From NCBI RefSeq assembly GCF_013409575.1, contig NZ_JACCCY010000004.1, forward strand, positions 305,901-369,900: a stretch of 64,000 nucleotides of DNA, read 5' to 3'. Both the position numbers and the translations under genes were made by a program. The notes beneath the pieces are model-generated. The model had not been told where the DNA came from and did no database searches. It saw only the letters and a list, made by a program, of their open reading frames with translations. Below, one piece after another: positions 9,804 to 17,060 of this stretch. Each line of letters begins with the position of its first letter. Position 1 is the first letter of the stretch. This DNA is from Macellibacteroides fermentans (GTDB lineage: Bacteria; Bacteroidota; Bacteroidia; Bacteroidales; Tannerellaceae).

Positions 9804-10638
9804 TGCGCTTTGCTTTAATGATTGATACCACTTTGTCAACTCCTTTCTTTACTTCCTCAATATTTTCTTTAAAATATGATTCAGGGAGTAAAGGAAGTAG
9901 ATTTTCGAAAAGACGAATCTGGTTTAAACCAAGCTGAAACTCATATTTCCATTTATTGTAATCCTCGTATTGGTTATCACAGAAACTGCGGGAAAGAATA
10001 GCTCTTGTTGAACCTAGACGATAATGTTCTGCAATAATTCTTTCAGCGGGAAGTAAACCTTCTCCTATCTTTGCAATACCTCCAAAACCAAAAGGGATGC
10101 CATAATATTTAAATTTATGACACATATCTTCAACTAATCCATTTGGGAGAAGCTCGAACATAAACGTAAGTTCATAAGAAAGATGCATGTCGTTCAGACC
10201 AATGTGAGCTTCATCGAAACCACCCATTTCTAACAATTTATCTTGTATCTCATAAGATTCCTTAGTTTCAAATAATAAGTTTGTATACACTCTATTGTTA
10301 ACATATTGGAGGAATAAACTTACTTCTTTAATAGTCTTAAACATAGGGAGCATGAGCATATCTGCACCTCTTTCAATTGCCTCATCTATCTCTGACTTTG
10401 AGTCGGGATTAATAGGATTAATTCTGACAAGCAATTCAGATTTATCAACTACCATCTTTAAAGCAGATATATCACTAATCGAATGCTTAGATTTGACAGT
10501 GTTCATACCTTTTTGGCGCTCTTCTTTACCAAGGTTTTCAAGGTCTACCCAAATTCTTTTTACTCCACAATCCTGTGCAGCTACAGCAACACTTGGATTA
10601 TTTGTTATAAACATCAAATCTAAAAAACCTCTGTTCAT
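9793..10638 (-). CDS. HpcH/HpaI aldolase or citrate lyase-like enzyme
   Basis: 281 aa, phosphoenolpyruvate-binding TIM-barrel type. Recognisable parts are MLMLPMFKT, the metal-ligand glutamate in LLFETKES and an aspartate in HIGLNDMHL. The family cleaves or forms C-C bonds with pyruvate or oxaloacetate-type enolates. It lies 6 bp downstream of a glycosyltransferase and overlaps the decarboxylase, so all are co-translated. It could make a chain-extended keto acid that the two PLP enzymes then aminate or decarboxylate. Substrate unknown. Confidence 0.8.
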   Translation of the reverse strand: MNRGFLDLMFITNNPSVAVAAQDCGVKRIWVDLENLGKEERQKGMNTVKSKHSISDISALKMVVDKSELLVRINPINPDSKSEIDEAIERGADMLMLPMFKTIKEVSLFLQYVNNRVYTNLLFETKESYEIQDKLLEMGGFDEAHIGLNDMHLSYELTFMFELLPNGLVEDMCHKFKYYGIPFGFGGIAKIGEGLLPAERIIAEHYRLGSTRAILSRSFCDNQYEDYNKWKYEFQLGLNQIRLFENLLPLLPESYFKENIEEVKKGVDKVVSIIKAKRNEH

Positions 10639-10644
10639 ATTTGT

Positions 10645-11775
10645 TTATTTATATAATTCTAGCCATTTTGAAGCCCAATATTGCCATGATGTGAATGTTC
10701 TAACTATACTGCAATTCTTTTCAGCTAAATATTTATGCATTTCGAGATCACGCAATGTATCCTGTATTACTTCAGGTAGTTCAGTAAGAGCTTTGTACTT
10801 TATATAGTGAACCTCATTATCATCAAGGATCTGATAATTCAGCCATTTTCCATTTAAAACAACAGAACCTGCATAAATATGTTCAATCATAGCATTAGAG
10901 AGAGCATCAGTAGTTTGAGGATGAATGAATATATCTGTCAACCTTCTTAAGACTGGTATTTCATCTTCTCCCATAAAATAATCATAAATTATATACTTGA
11001 TATCATATGAAGATAGCAAATCATTAAGCTTCAGCTTTTCATACTCTGAGATTCCATAAGCGGGTATAGCGATTTGAACAATGTTTTTATTTAATACAGG
11101 TAAAATCAACTCTAATGCCTCATATTGTCTCATTTCTTTTCTCCAACAATAACCTACCGTGATTGTAATTTTTTTGCAATCAAGTTGGAGAACATCATAG
11201 TATTGCTGAATATCGTTCGACTGTTTTATTATGTCTATAGACTTAAAAAATAGATTCCCAAAATCTAATATGTAACATTTTTTCAATATACTTTTCTTTG
11301 AGAAATACTTTTTAAAATATGAAAGCATGTCTTTGGTAATAAAAGATATTGAACTGCTTTTCTTAATTAAAGGACGATATAGACTTCTAACTATAATATT
11401 TGCCCTATATAGATCAGATCCCCAGAAAGAAATACTTATTTTAGTGTAGTTTTTTCTAAGAAGATAGATTGTAGGGCATATGTAATGGCTAACAAAGTGT
11501 AAATGGCAAATATCAAATTTCCCCATGCTTGAAAGAACTTGATATGTTTTTTTTATATAAACAAATTTGCCCTCGTTCAGTTTTATTCCTCCTTGAATAT
11601 TAATTCTCAATTGTTTGTATGCATCTAAAAAATGAGGGCGAATACTATCTATTGGGCCTGCGATGTTGAATCCCCATATTTCCGCATGGCAATCACACAG
11701 AACATTTTTTGAGTAGTTGTAAAGATGTATGCTGCTAAAATCACCTACAATTAGTATTTTTTTCTTCTTCTCCAT
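10645..11775 (-). CDS. GT-B family glycosyltransferase
   Basis: 376 aa. It begins with ILIVGDFSSIHLYNYS, typical of GT-B N-terminal domains, and carries WGSDLYR and a C-terminal HPQTTDALSNAMIEHI stretch that resembles the donor-binding E-x-E region of GT4 enzymes such as the 4-acetamido-fucosyl transferase group. It probably adds one sugar during repeat-unit assembly. It is the first gene after a 261-bp gap that follows ugd. Donor specificity is unknown. Confidence 0.75.
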   Translation of the reverse strand: MEKKKKILIVGDFSSIHLYNYSKNVLCDCHAEIWGFNIAGPIDSIRPHFLDAYKQLRINIQGGIKLNEGKFVYIKKTYQVLSSMGKFDICHLHFVSHYICPTIYLLRKNYTKISISFWGSDLYRANIIVRSLYRPLIKKSSSISFITKDMLSYFKKYFSKKSILKKCYILDFGNLFFKSIDIIKQSNDIQQYYDVLQLDCKKITITVGYCWRKEMRQYEALELILPVLNKNIVQIAIPAYGISEYEKLKLNDLLSSYDIKYIIYDYFMGEDEIPVLRRLTDIFIHPQTTDALSNAMIEHIYAGSVVLNGKWLNYQILDDNEVHYIKYKALTELPEVIQDTLRDLEMHKYLAEKNCSIVRTFTSWQYWASKWLELYK

Positions 11776-12036
11776 ACTTTATCTTATTCTTGATTTTTGA
11801 TTGACGTTTTTCTTAGTCAGCCCATCATTATTATTAATCAACTCGGTAAATTGAAGTGCCGACAACAGATGTGTTAATCATTTTGTAGCCATTATAAAGA
11901 GAGAATTTCATACTCGCCAAATAATCTTATCTCCAGACTATTAAAGTTTGAACTAATGCATTTTAAGCCATTATAATAGTTTTTTTCTTTAAAAACTGAA
12001 ATAATTTCTTGATCTTTGGCTGAAAAGTAGAGTTTG

Positions 12037-13371
12037 TTAGTCTCTCCCAAAAATATCTCTGGTATAAACTTTTTCTTCAACGTCTTTCAAGCAATCATCA
12101 TAACGATTAGCTACAATGGCTTGCGACATTTCTTTAAACTTTGAGAGATCATTTATTACCTTGCTGCCAAAGAAGCTTTCGCCGTCTTGAATGGCTGGCT
12201 CGTAAATAATAACTTCTGCTCCCTTTGCCTTTATGCGCTTCATGATTCCCTGGATGGCACTCTGACGGAAGTTGTCGGAGTTAGACTTCATTGTTAAGCG
12301 GAAGATACCGATAGTACAATGACCTGCATTTGCCCGGAATTCGTTGTTGGTGCTGTAGTCGTACCAACCAGCCATACGAAGGACAGCATCAGCGATGTAG
12401 TCTTTACGGGTACGATTAGATTCTACTATTGCCGACATCATGTTCTGAGGGACGTCCTGATAATTGGCTAAGAGCTGCTTGGTATCTTTTGGTAGACAGT
12501 AGCCTCCGTAACCGAAAGATGGATTGTTGTAGTGATTACCAATACGAGGATCGAGACCTACCCCTTGAATGATGGGACCGGAATCAAGGCCTTTCATCTC
12601 TGCATAGGTGTCGAGTTCGTTGAAGTAGCTTACACGAAGAGCAAGGTATGTATTGGCAAATAGTTTTACAGCTTCAGCTTCTTTCGTGCCCATAAAGAGC
12701 GTATCAATATCTTTCTTTATTGCTCCTTCTTGTAAAAGTTTAGCGAAGATTTCTGCTGCCTCTTTTAAGTGGTTACCTGCAATTGCATTTATAGCTTCAT
12801 TTTCTTCTTCAAACTGTTCAATCATTTTAGGATAACCAACAATGATGCGACTCGGATATAGATTATCATATAGCGCTTTGCTTTCACGAAGAAATTCAGG
12901 CGAAAACAATAGATTGAGTTTTCGGCTACTTTCGTATCCCATCTGTTTGAATTTCTTGAAATACTTTACATATAGACTACGGCAGTAGCCTACAGGGATC
13001 GTACTCTTTATCACAATAGTTGCCTCTGGATTAACTTCCAGTACTACATCAATAACATCTTCGATATTATGGGTGTCAAAGAAATTTTTGACAGGATCGT
13101 AATTGGTAGGTGCAGCAATAATTACAAAGTCGGCATCCTTATATGCAGAAGCTCCATCAAGCGTGGCCGTCAGTTTCAGATCTTTTTCAGCCAGATATTT
13201 TTCAATATATTCGTCTTGAATAGGAGATATCTTATTGTTGATTTGATTTACCTTTTCGGGTATTACATCTACAGCAATAACCTGATGGTGTTGTGCTATT
13301 AAGGTTGCTATTGACATGCCTACATAGCCTGTTCCAGCCACGGCAATCTTTATATCATTGTATGGTCTCAT
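12037..13371 (-). CDS. ugd: UDP-glucose 6-dehydrogenase family (Ugd)
   Basis: 444 aa nucleotide-sugar dehydrogenase. The N-terminal Rossmann fold is [12 protein letters not shown], with APTNYDP further on. The catalytic cysteine is in YGGYCLPKD at about residue 292, and [11 protein letters not shown] is the conserved central motif. The enzyme oxidises UDP-glucose (or a related UDP-sugar) twice to the uronic acid, giving UDP-glucuronate for the capsule. It is the first gene of the minus-strand operon, with a leader of about 350 bp upstream. The next gene begins 261 bp downstream. Other members of the family use UDP-HexNAc; motifs favour the Ugd branch. Confidence 0.92.
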   Translation of the reverse strand: MRPYNDIKIAVAGTGYVGMSIATLIAQHHQVIAVDVIPEKVNQINNKISPIQDEYIEKYLAEKDLKLTATLDGASAYKDADFVIIAAPTNYDPVKNFFDTHNIEDVIDVVLEVNPEATIVIKSTIPVGYCRSLYVKYFKKFKQMGYESSRKLNLLFSPEFLRESKALYDNLYPSRIIVGYPKMIEQFEEENEAINAIAGNHLKEAAEIFAKLLQEGAIKKDIDTLFMGTKEAEAVKLFANTYLALRVSYFNELDTYAEMKGLDSGPIIQGVGLDPRIGNHYNNPSFGYGGYCLPKDTKQLLANYQDVPQNMMSAIVESNRTRKDYIADAVLRMAGWYDYSTNNEFRANAGHCTIGIFRLTMKSNSDNFRQSAIQGIMKRIKAKGAEVIIYEPAIQDGESFFGSKVINDLSKFKEMSQAIVANRYDDCLKDVEEKVYTRDIFGRD

Positions 13372-13727
13372 ATTGTGATGTGCAATTTAACTTTCAGTTT
13401 CGTATAAATATCTAAAATGTATAAACACACCCCTCACGCCTCAAACCCATGTAAGGTTTCAGCGCTGATGCTGCCGGACTGTCTGTTGGGACGGGCCGGG
13501 TGGTTGGTTTGTACTTTATTTGATTTTGTTTGGCCCGGGTTTGCATAGTATACTGCTGCCGGGCAACGATCGAATCCCTCTGTGAGAGGGGTTGGTGTTA
13601 CGGATTTCATTGTGTAGGGTTCCAAAAGGGTTGTTATACCAAAGGTTCGTCACTCCCAAGGGGGTAACTGTTTATACAGGAAAAGGGCATGTTCGTACCG
13701 GATATTCCTGTTTTTGTAAATTGTTGG
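13372..13727 (-). promoter_or_regulatory. capsule operon 5' leader
   Basis: About 350 bp between a likely promoter and ugd with no convincing gene. On the minus strand it contains TACGAACA (complement of 13690-13697), then GTGACGAACCTTTGGTAT (complement of 13636-13653), then a hairpin with 9-bp arms at 13573-13593. The first two also occur in order in the leader of the PglF-like gene (54255-54306). In Bacteroides, long capsule leaders are controlled by UpxY antiterminators (known); no upxY is in this window, so that mechanism here is only a possibility. Confidence 0.55.
13573..13593 (-). promoter_or_regulatory. leader hairpin, possible attenuator
   Basis: AATCCCTCT, a 3-nt loop and AGAGGGGTT form a 9-bp stem with one wobble pair. 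No T-run follows directly, so it is not a full intrinsic terminator. It lies between the shared leader motif and ugd. Confidence 0.4.
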
Positions 13728-13735
13728 CAAAGATG
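13728..13735 (-). promoter_or_regulatory. candidate -7 box of the capsule operon
   Basis: The minus strand reads CATCTTTG, seven of eight matches to the Bacteroidetes -7 TAnnTTTG. The same octamer stands at the equivalent place upstream of the PglF-like gene (54323-54330). A clear -33 TTG was not found here, so confidence is limited. Confidence 0.4.
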
Positions 13736-13844
13736 CTACTTTTTTTAGATAAAAAAAACCTTTTAGCGTGATTTTGTTGTGAATTAAATGTTACAGGGCC
13801 GTTTTTGTTTGAGGGGGGCTGGCGGAATCTTTCCTTACGTATAC

Positions 13845-13892
13845 TTTTTTTTATCCTTAAGGGAAGTTTTTTTTTCACTTAAGGGAAGTTTT
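13845..13892. repeat. CTTAAGGG repeat element, copy 1
   Basis: Contains TTTATCCTTAAGGGAAG followed by a T-run and TTTTCACTTAAGGGAAG. A longer relative lies at 60903-60990. Both are in intergenic DNA. Confidence 0.6.
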
Positions 13893-13925
13893 GCGTAGAA
13901 GGGGTGTACGGAGTTTGCAGACACA

Positions 13926-13958
13926 AAAAAATCCCCTCCGTGGGTACGGAAGGGATTG
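13926..13958 (-). terminator. intrinsic terminator of the HU operon
   Basis: AATCCCCTCCGT, a GGGT loop and ACGGAAGGGATT form the stem. On the minus strand it is followed by a run of seven T. It lies just after the 88-aa gene and ends the HU-glucosaminidase-membrane protein unit. Confidence 0.85.
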
Positions 13959-13963
13959 GATGC

Positions 13964-14230
13964 CTACACCAGGTGGTTTATGTACCAAGCGGTGGCGGCG
14001 GTTACGATAAGGCACCAACCTAACAGGTTGGCGGCACGGGTGGCGGTGGCTTCGCCAGGGTCAGGATCAATCCGCACAGGGCAAGTGTTACCTCGGTCTG
14101 CTTCATCACCATCGAAAGGAGGGTGAGGCACAGGAGGGTCCTGAGGACGGGCTGCTTTGGATCGCTTCTTCCGAAAAAAGCAGCCGGCCAGGGCCAGGAG
14201 AAGCTCCAGAATTTGTTGTACTTGTTTCAT
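13964..14230 (-). CDS. small membrane protein, unknown (holin-like position)
   Basis: 88 aa, no family recognised. A hydrophobic N-terminal helix (LLLALAGCFF) is followed by a basic stretch (RKKRSK), a proline/aspartate-rich middle and a C-terminal membrane segment (LLGWCLIVTAATAWYI). The ATG is 12 bp after the glucosaminidase stop, so it is the third gene of the HU operon, and a strong terminator follows. A small two-segment membrane protein beside a cell-wall hydrolase recalls a phage holin/endolysin pair, but this is inference from position. It could also be an unrelated capsule-locus accessory peptide. Confidence 0.6.
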   Translation of the reverse strand: MKQVQQILELLLALAGCFFRKKRSKAARPQDPPVPHPPFDGDEADRGNTCPVRIDPDPGEATATRAANLLGWCLIVTAATAWYINHLV

Positions 14231-14242
14231 CTTGTTGAGTTT

Positions 14243-14695
14243 TTAATGTTGTTTGGGTATCAGGGTGGCAATGCTTGCCGATAGCTTCTCCATCAGAATC
14301 TGATAGGAGGCGCGGTTGTCGCCGTTTACTTCGCTGATGTACTTGGAGTAGGCGATGCTCTTGGCAAAGGCGGCAGGGTGGAAGGAGAGGTCGGCCGAGG
14401 TACGGTAGCTGCCGCGTATCAGCCGGCAGTAGTCCATAAAGCTGTTCTCCATCGTATCGTACCGGCGGAAGGTTAGTCCGCCCTCCGCAAGCTGTATCTT
14501 CCCGCCGTGCCAGTAGTTGTTTATCCGTCCGTAGGCAGTTATGCCGAAGAAGTTGTTGTAGGTACTCAGCTTCGACTCGCCCCATCCGGATTCGATGGCC
14601 GCCTGGGCCAGTATCACCACCGGGTTGATGTTAAATTCTGCACCCGCAGCTTTCGCCGCGGGGTAGAATTTGTTTACAAAATCTTGTTTTGTCAT
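14243..14695 (-). CDS. glucosaminidase (FlgJ/LytG-like peptidoglycan hydrolase)
   Basis: 150 aa, a single glucosaminidase domain. PVVILAQAAIESGWGESKL includes the catalytic glutamate (in AAIESGWG) and NNFFGI is the companion motif. It cleaves beta-1,4 links next to N-acetylglucosamine in peptidoglycan. There is no signal peptide, so export would need a holin-like route, lysis, or a non-canonical path. It lies 12 bp after the HU-like gene and 12 bp before the small membrane protein. In Bacteroides a similar slot beside capsule loci is often held by an amidase (known). Confidence 0.85.
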   Translation of the reverse strand: MTKQDFVNKFYPAAKAAGAEFNINPVVILAQAAIESGWGESKLSTYNNFFGITAYGRINNYWHGGKIQLAEGGLTFRRYDTMENSFMDYCRLIRGSYRTSADLSFHPAAFAKSIAYSKYISEVNGDNRASYQILMEKLSASIATLIPKQH

Positions 14696-14707
14696 GGTGC
14701 AGGGGGA

Positions 14708-15154
14708 TTAGTATACGTGTTCCTTGTCGCAGGGTTCGGTAACGGTTACGGTAACCGTTTCGGGCTTCACCGTTACATTCTCGAACTTGTTGCCGTCGCG
14801 AATCTTGTCCAGCAGCGGATCCGGGCGGAACACAATGCGCGGACGCTTGATGTTGGCCACCGTAAACTCTTTCTCGGTTTCGGTACCTGTAGAACCGAGG
14901 GTGATGCGGAAGAGGCCCAGACCCCGTAATCTCACGCTAAATCCGGTGGTAAGTTGCTGGCGCATCACCAGTAACAACGAGTCGAGAATCAAACCGATAT
15001 CTCCCCTGGAGGCGGAACTCATGGTGCTGATGGCATCTACCAGCGCCTCGTGTTCCATACGACCTGCACTCTGTGCCATGGCATAATACAGTTTACTGTC
15101 TGCTTCCGCCCCTTTTGTAAAATTCTTTTTCTGAACCAATTTGTACCTTAACAT
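14708..15154 (-). CDS. HU-like DNA-binding protein
   Basis: 148 aa, of the longer Bacteroidetes HU-like type. The conserved core is present: VDAISTMSSASRGDIGLILDSL for the helices, GFSVRLRGLGLFRITLGS for the beta arms, and a PRIVFRPD segment. The acidic and valine-rich C-terminal tail is extra compared with classic 90-aa HU. Such proteins regularly lie beside capsule loci and a wall hydrolase in Bacteroidales (known context); their role is not well defined. It is the first gene of a three-gene minus-strand unit with a good -7 box upstream. Confidence 0.88.
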   Translation of the reverse strand: MLRYKLVQKKNFTKGAEADSKLYYAMAQSAGRMEHEALVDAISTMSSASRGDIGLILDSLLLVMRQQLTTGFSVRLRGLGLFRITLGSTGTETEKEFTVANIKRPRIVFRPDPLLDKIRDGNKFENVTVKPETVTVTVTEPCDKEHVY

Positions 15155-15204
15155 AGTTTTTTGTTTTTAATGGATGAATAATTCGTTTTTATCAGCTGAT
15201 GACT

Positions 15205-15212
15205 CAAAGGTA
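15205..15212 (-). promoter_or_regulatory. -7 promoter box for the HU operon
   Basis: The minus strand reads TACCTTTG, an exact TAnnTTTG, about 50 bp before the HU-like ATG. No clear -33 TTG was seen. Confidence 0.45.
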
Positions 15213-15324
15213 CTACCGGGGGGTGGGGTGGAATCCGGATAGGTCGGTTTGTGTAGGTGAGCATCTTTTTGTGTCCGCGAATGTCCGCGAAAGTGCTTTT
15301 AAGGGGTATAATTAGTGAGAAAAG

Positions 15325-15357
15325 TTTTGTTAAATCATGAATAAATCATTATCTTTA
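15325..15357 (+). promoter_or_regulatory. promoter of the DUF4248 gene
   Basis: TTTTG at 15325-15329 and TATCTTTA at 15350-15357 are 20 bp apart, close to the Bacteroidetes -33/-7 pattern, and lie about 20 bp before the ATG. The divergent gap just upstream also holds a tandem TGTCCGCGAA pair near 15271-15292. Confidence 0.45.
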
Positions 15358-15377
15358 TAAGGAATAAATGTAATGCC

Positions 15378-15599
15378 ATGAAACAGGAAGAAAAAGCCAT
15401 TCTCTATTCTTTTAAGCAACTTTCCATGCGGTATTCGCCGGATCTGCAACCCGATTCTGCCTCCAAACAGCTGATGCGTTGGGTGATGTATCATCCCGAT
15501 CTGAAGCAGAAACTGGAGAACGCCGGTTGGCACAAAGGGGCCCGCCGACTCACACCGCTGATGGTGGAACTGATTTACGATTCGTTGGGTGAACCATAA
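15378..15599 (+). CDS. DUF4248 domain protein
   Basis: 73 aa. The sequence pattern MRYSPDLQPDSASKQLMRW with a W-x-KGARRLTPLMVELI tail matches the DUF4248 family of Bacteroidales as I know it. Function unknown; such proteins usually lie near HU-like and capsule genes or in phage-like regions. It diverges from the HU operon across a 223-bp control region. Probably a small helical nucleic-acid or protein binder, but nothing in the sequence proves that. Confidence 0.75.
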   Translation: MKQEEKAILYSFKQLSMRYSPDLQPDSASKQLMRWVMYHPDLKQKLENAGWHKGARRLTPLMVELIYDSLGEP

Positions 15600-15694
15600 T
15601 TGATATATCTTTGCCGCCCTGTTTGCCAAATTTTGGGTGAAACGGGATTGTAAGTGTATGTGAAAGCGGTTTTAATTTCACAAATAAAAGAAAA

Positions 15695-16222
15695 ATGATA
15701 GATTTTAGAAAAATTAACAGTCGAATCGGTAATGTTATATTTCCCGATTCCTGCGCCTCAAAAGAGGAGTTTTTAACCTATATAAATAGCCTGAAATATC
15801 CGGGCTGGAGTGCTTTGAATTTTTTCGTTTATCTGTTGCATCCGGAGGTGAAAGTGTTGCCCGGTGTAAAGAGGCTGACCAATCAGTTGCGGAAGTATTT
15901 CAAATCGTTTCTGCTGCTGGAGCATGGGCCTCCCCGAAAAGAAGAGGAGGCTGTTCCCCCGTTTATAGTGGTGACTGATTGGGAATTATATTTTGAAAAG
16001 GTGTTCGATGCGGTGTACAAAGACCGGATGATTACCCAAATTACTTTGTGGGATTTGAGCATCCATCTGTATAGTATTACGCAGACTGATATCGCACATT
16101 CCACCTTCTACTCAAATATGAGTGAAGCGCATGCAGCGTATCGTAAACAGCATAAATTTCACGAATCGGGGTTTATCAGAAAGCCTCGCGGTAGTAACAA
16201 AAAAAAGTCCAAAACAAAATAG
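15695..16222 (+). CDS. hypothetical protein, no family recognised
   Basis: 175 aa, soluble, with several aromatic-rich stretches (GWSALNFFVYLL, DWELYFEKVFD) and a strongly basic tail ending in KPRGSNKKKSKTK that may bind nucleic acid. No signal peptide or membrane segment. It begins 95 bp after the DUF4248 gene on the same strand and comes before a replication-type gene set. The starting ATG is preceded by an A-rich, Bacteroidetes-like start region. I cannot assign a function. Confidence 0.6.
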   Translation: MIDFRKINSRIGNVIFPDSCASKEEFLTYINSLKYPGWSALNFFVYLLHPEVKVLPGVKRLTNQLRKYFKSFLLLEHGPPRKEEEAVPPFIVVTDWELYFEKVFDAVYKDRMITQITLWDLSIHLYSITQTDIAHSTFYSNMSEAHAAYRKQHKFHESGFIRKPRGSNKKKSKTK

Positions 16223-16592
16223 TATAGTTATGCGGGTTTGCGCCCGTTAACTAATTGAGAATAACTGCCTTTCCATACATTTACAATTATTTTTATAACA
16301 TTTCTTGTGGTCTGATTTGCTATTTGTAGGTTCGCAGCCGTTAACGGAAGTGTCTGTTACTGTTCTCGCTTTTTCTTCATGCTGGTACGAAAGTACGCCT
16401 TTTTATTCTTTTTTATTTTAATATATAGGATAGGGTTTGAGGCGTTTGTGGCGGTGGTGGTGCGGCAGGTGGCTGTACTTTCCGCATGGTCGCTGGCCTT
16501 ACAGGGCGCTTTCTTGTGCTGAATGTGGCGGGTAGACGGTGTAGGCTGGTTAACGCAAACATTTTATTAACCAATAAATTTAAATTAGTATT
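16223..16592. other. 370-bp gap with repeated GTTAAC words
   Basis: Holds two similar 17-mers, GGTTTGCGCCCGTTAAC (16234-16250) and GGTTCGCAGCCGTTAAC (16328-16344), and an inverted relative GGTTAACGCAAAC (about 16549-16561) just before the HTH gene. The frame-open stretch at 16486-16740 overlaps the HTH gene and is not convincing. Sites for the downstream replication-type proteins are possible. Confidence 0.4.
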
Positions 16593-17060
16593 ATGGACAA
16601 CTGTGTTGATGATTATCTTCCTTATCTGCGGATTTCCCGCGAGTTACTATCTGTTATTCTTGCTAGGCCTACGCCCCGTAACCGTAAGGACCGGGTTTAT
16701 GCGCTCATGCAGTTGCGTGCCAATTACCGCGACGGGGTGATGTTGTGCCAGGGTGTGGTATTCGATTGCCTGAGGGGGCAGCTTATTTCAACCCGCGAGG
16801 AGATTGCCCGGCAGCTGGGGGTAGATCGTAGTGCGGTGGGGAAGGATATCGCCCTGCTGGAGGCGGAGAATAAGATTGTGTGCCGGCGGCTGGAGTATAG
16901 TGTTACCTGTTTTACGGTGGTGGAGTATGATACGCTGCAGCAGGGTAAGCCGCGCCGGTGGATGAAGCCGGTTTCGGGTGACGGTGAGCCGGAGGAGGAG
17001 TTGGACAGACCGGCGGTGCGCTATTATGATCGTGCGGAAAGGAGACCGGACGATGAGTGA
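16593..17060 (+). CDS. helix-turn-helix protein, replication-initiator-like
   Basis: 155 aa. Residues about 55-95 form a winged helix-turn-helix: LISTREEIARQLGVDRSAVGKDIALLE reads as a clean HTH with the recognition helix at RSAVGKDI. The C-terminus is acidic. The stop overlaps the ATG of the DnaB-like gene by 8 bp, so the two are coupled. Position before a helicase and a primase suggests a DNA-binding partner that recruits them or controls the operon. No initiator family is certain. Confidence 0.7.
   Translation: MDNCVDDYLPYLRISRELLSVILARPTPRNRKDRVYALMQLRANYRDGVMLCQGVVFDCLRGQLISTREEIARQLGVDRSAVGKDIALLEAENKIVCRRLEYSVTCFTVVEYDTLQQGKPRRWMKPVSGDGEPEEELDRPAVRYYDRAERRPDDE

Noticed and set aside
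11892..12080. 62-codon frame after ugd on the minus strand
   Set aside because: It starts with TTG inside the last codons of ugd and has no recognisable motif or promoter. At best it is the tail of a lost gene.
13434..13625. 63-codon frame in the capsule leader
   Set aside because: It begins with TTG, is rich in Pro/Asn/Thr with no domain, and lies in a region better explained as an untranslated leader. A leader peptide from the ATG at 13608 cannot be excluded.
13372..13963. Invertible capsule promoter
   Set aside because: Bacteroides capsule promoters are often flanked by inverted repeats, but I found no matching inverted pair around the promoter and no invertase gene in the window.
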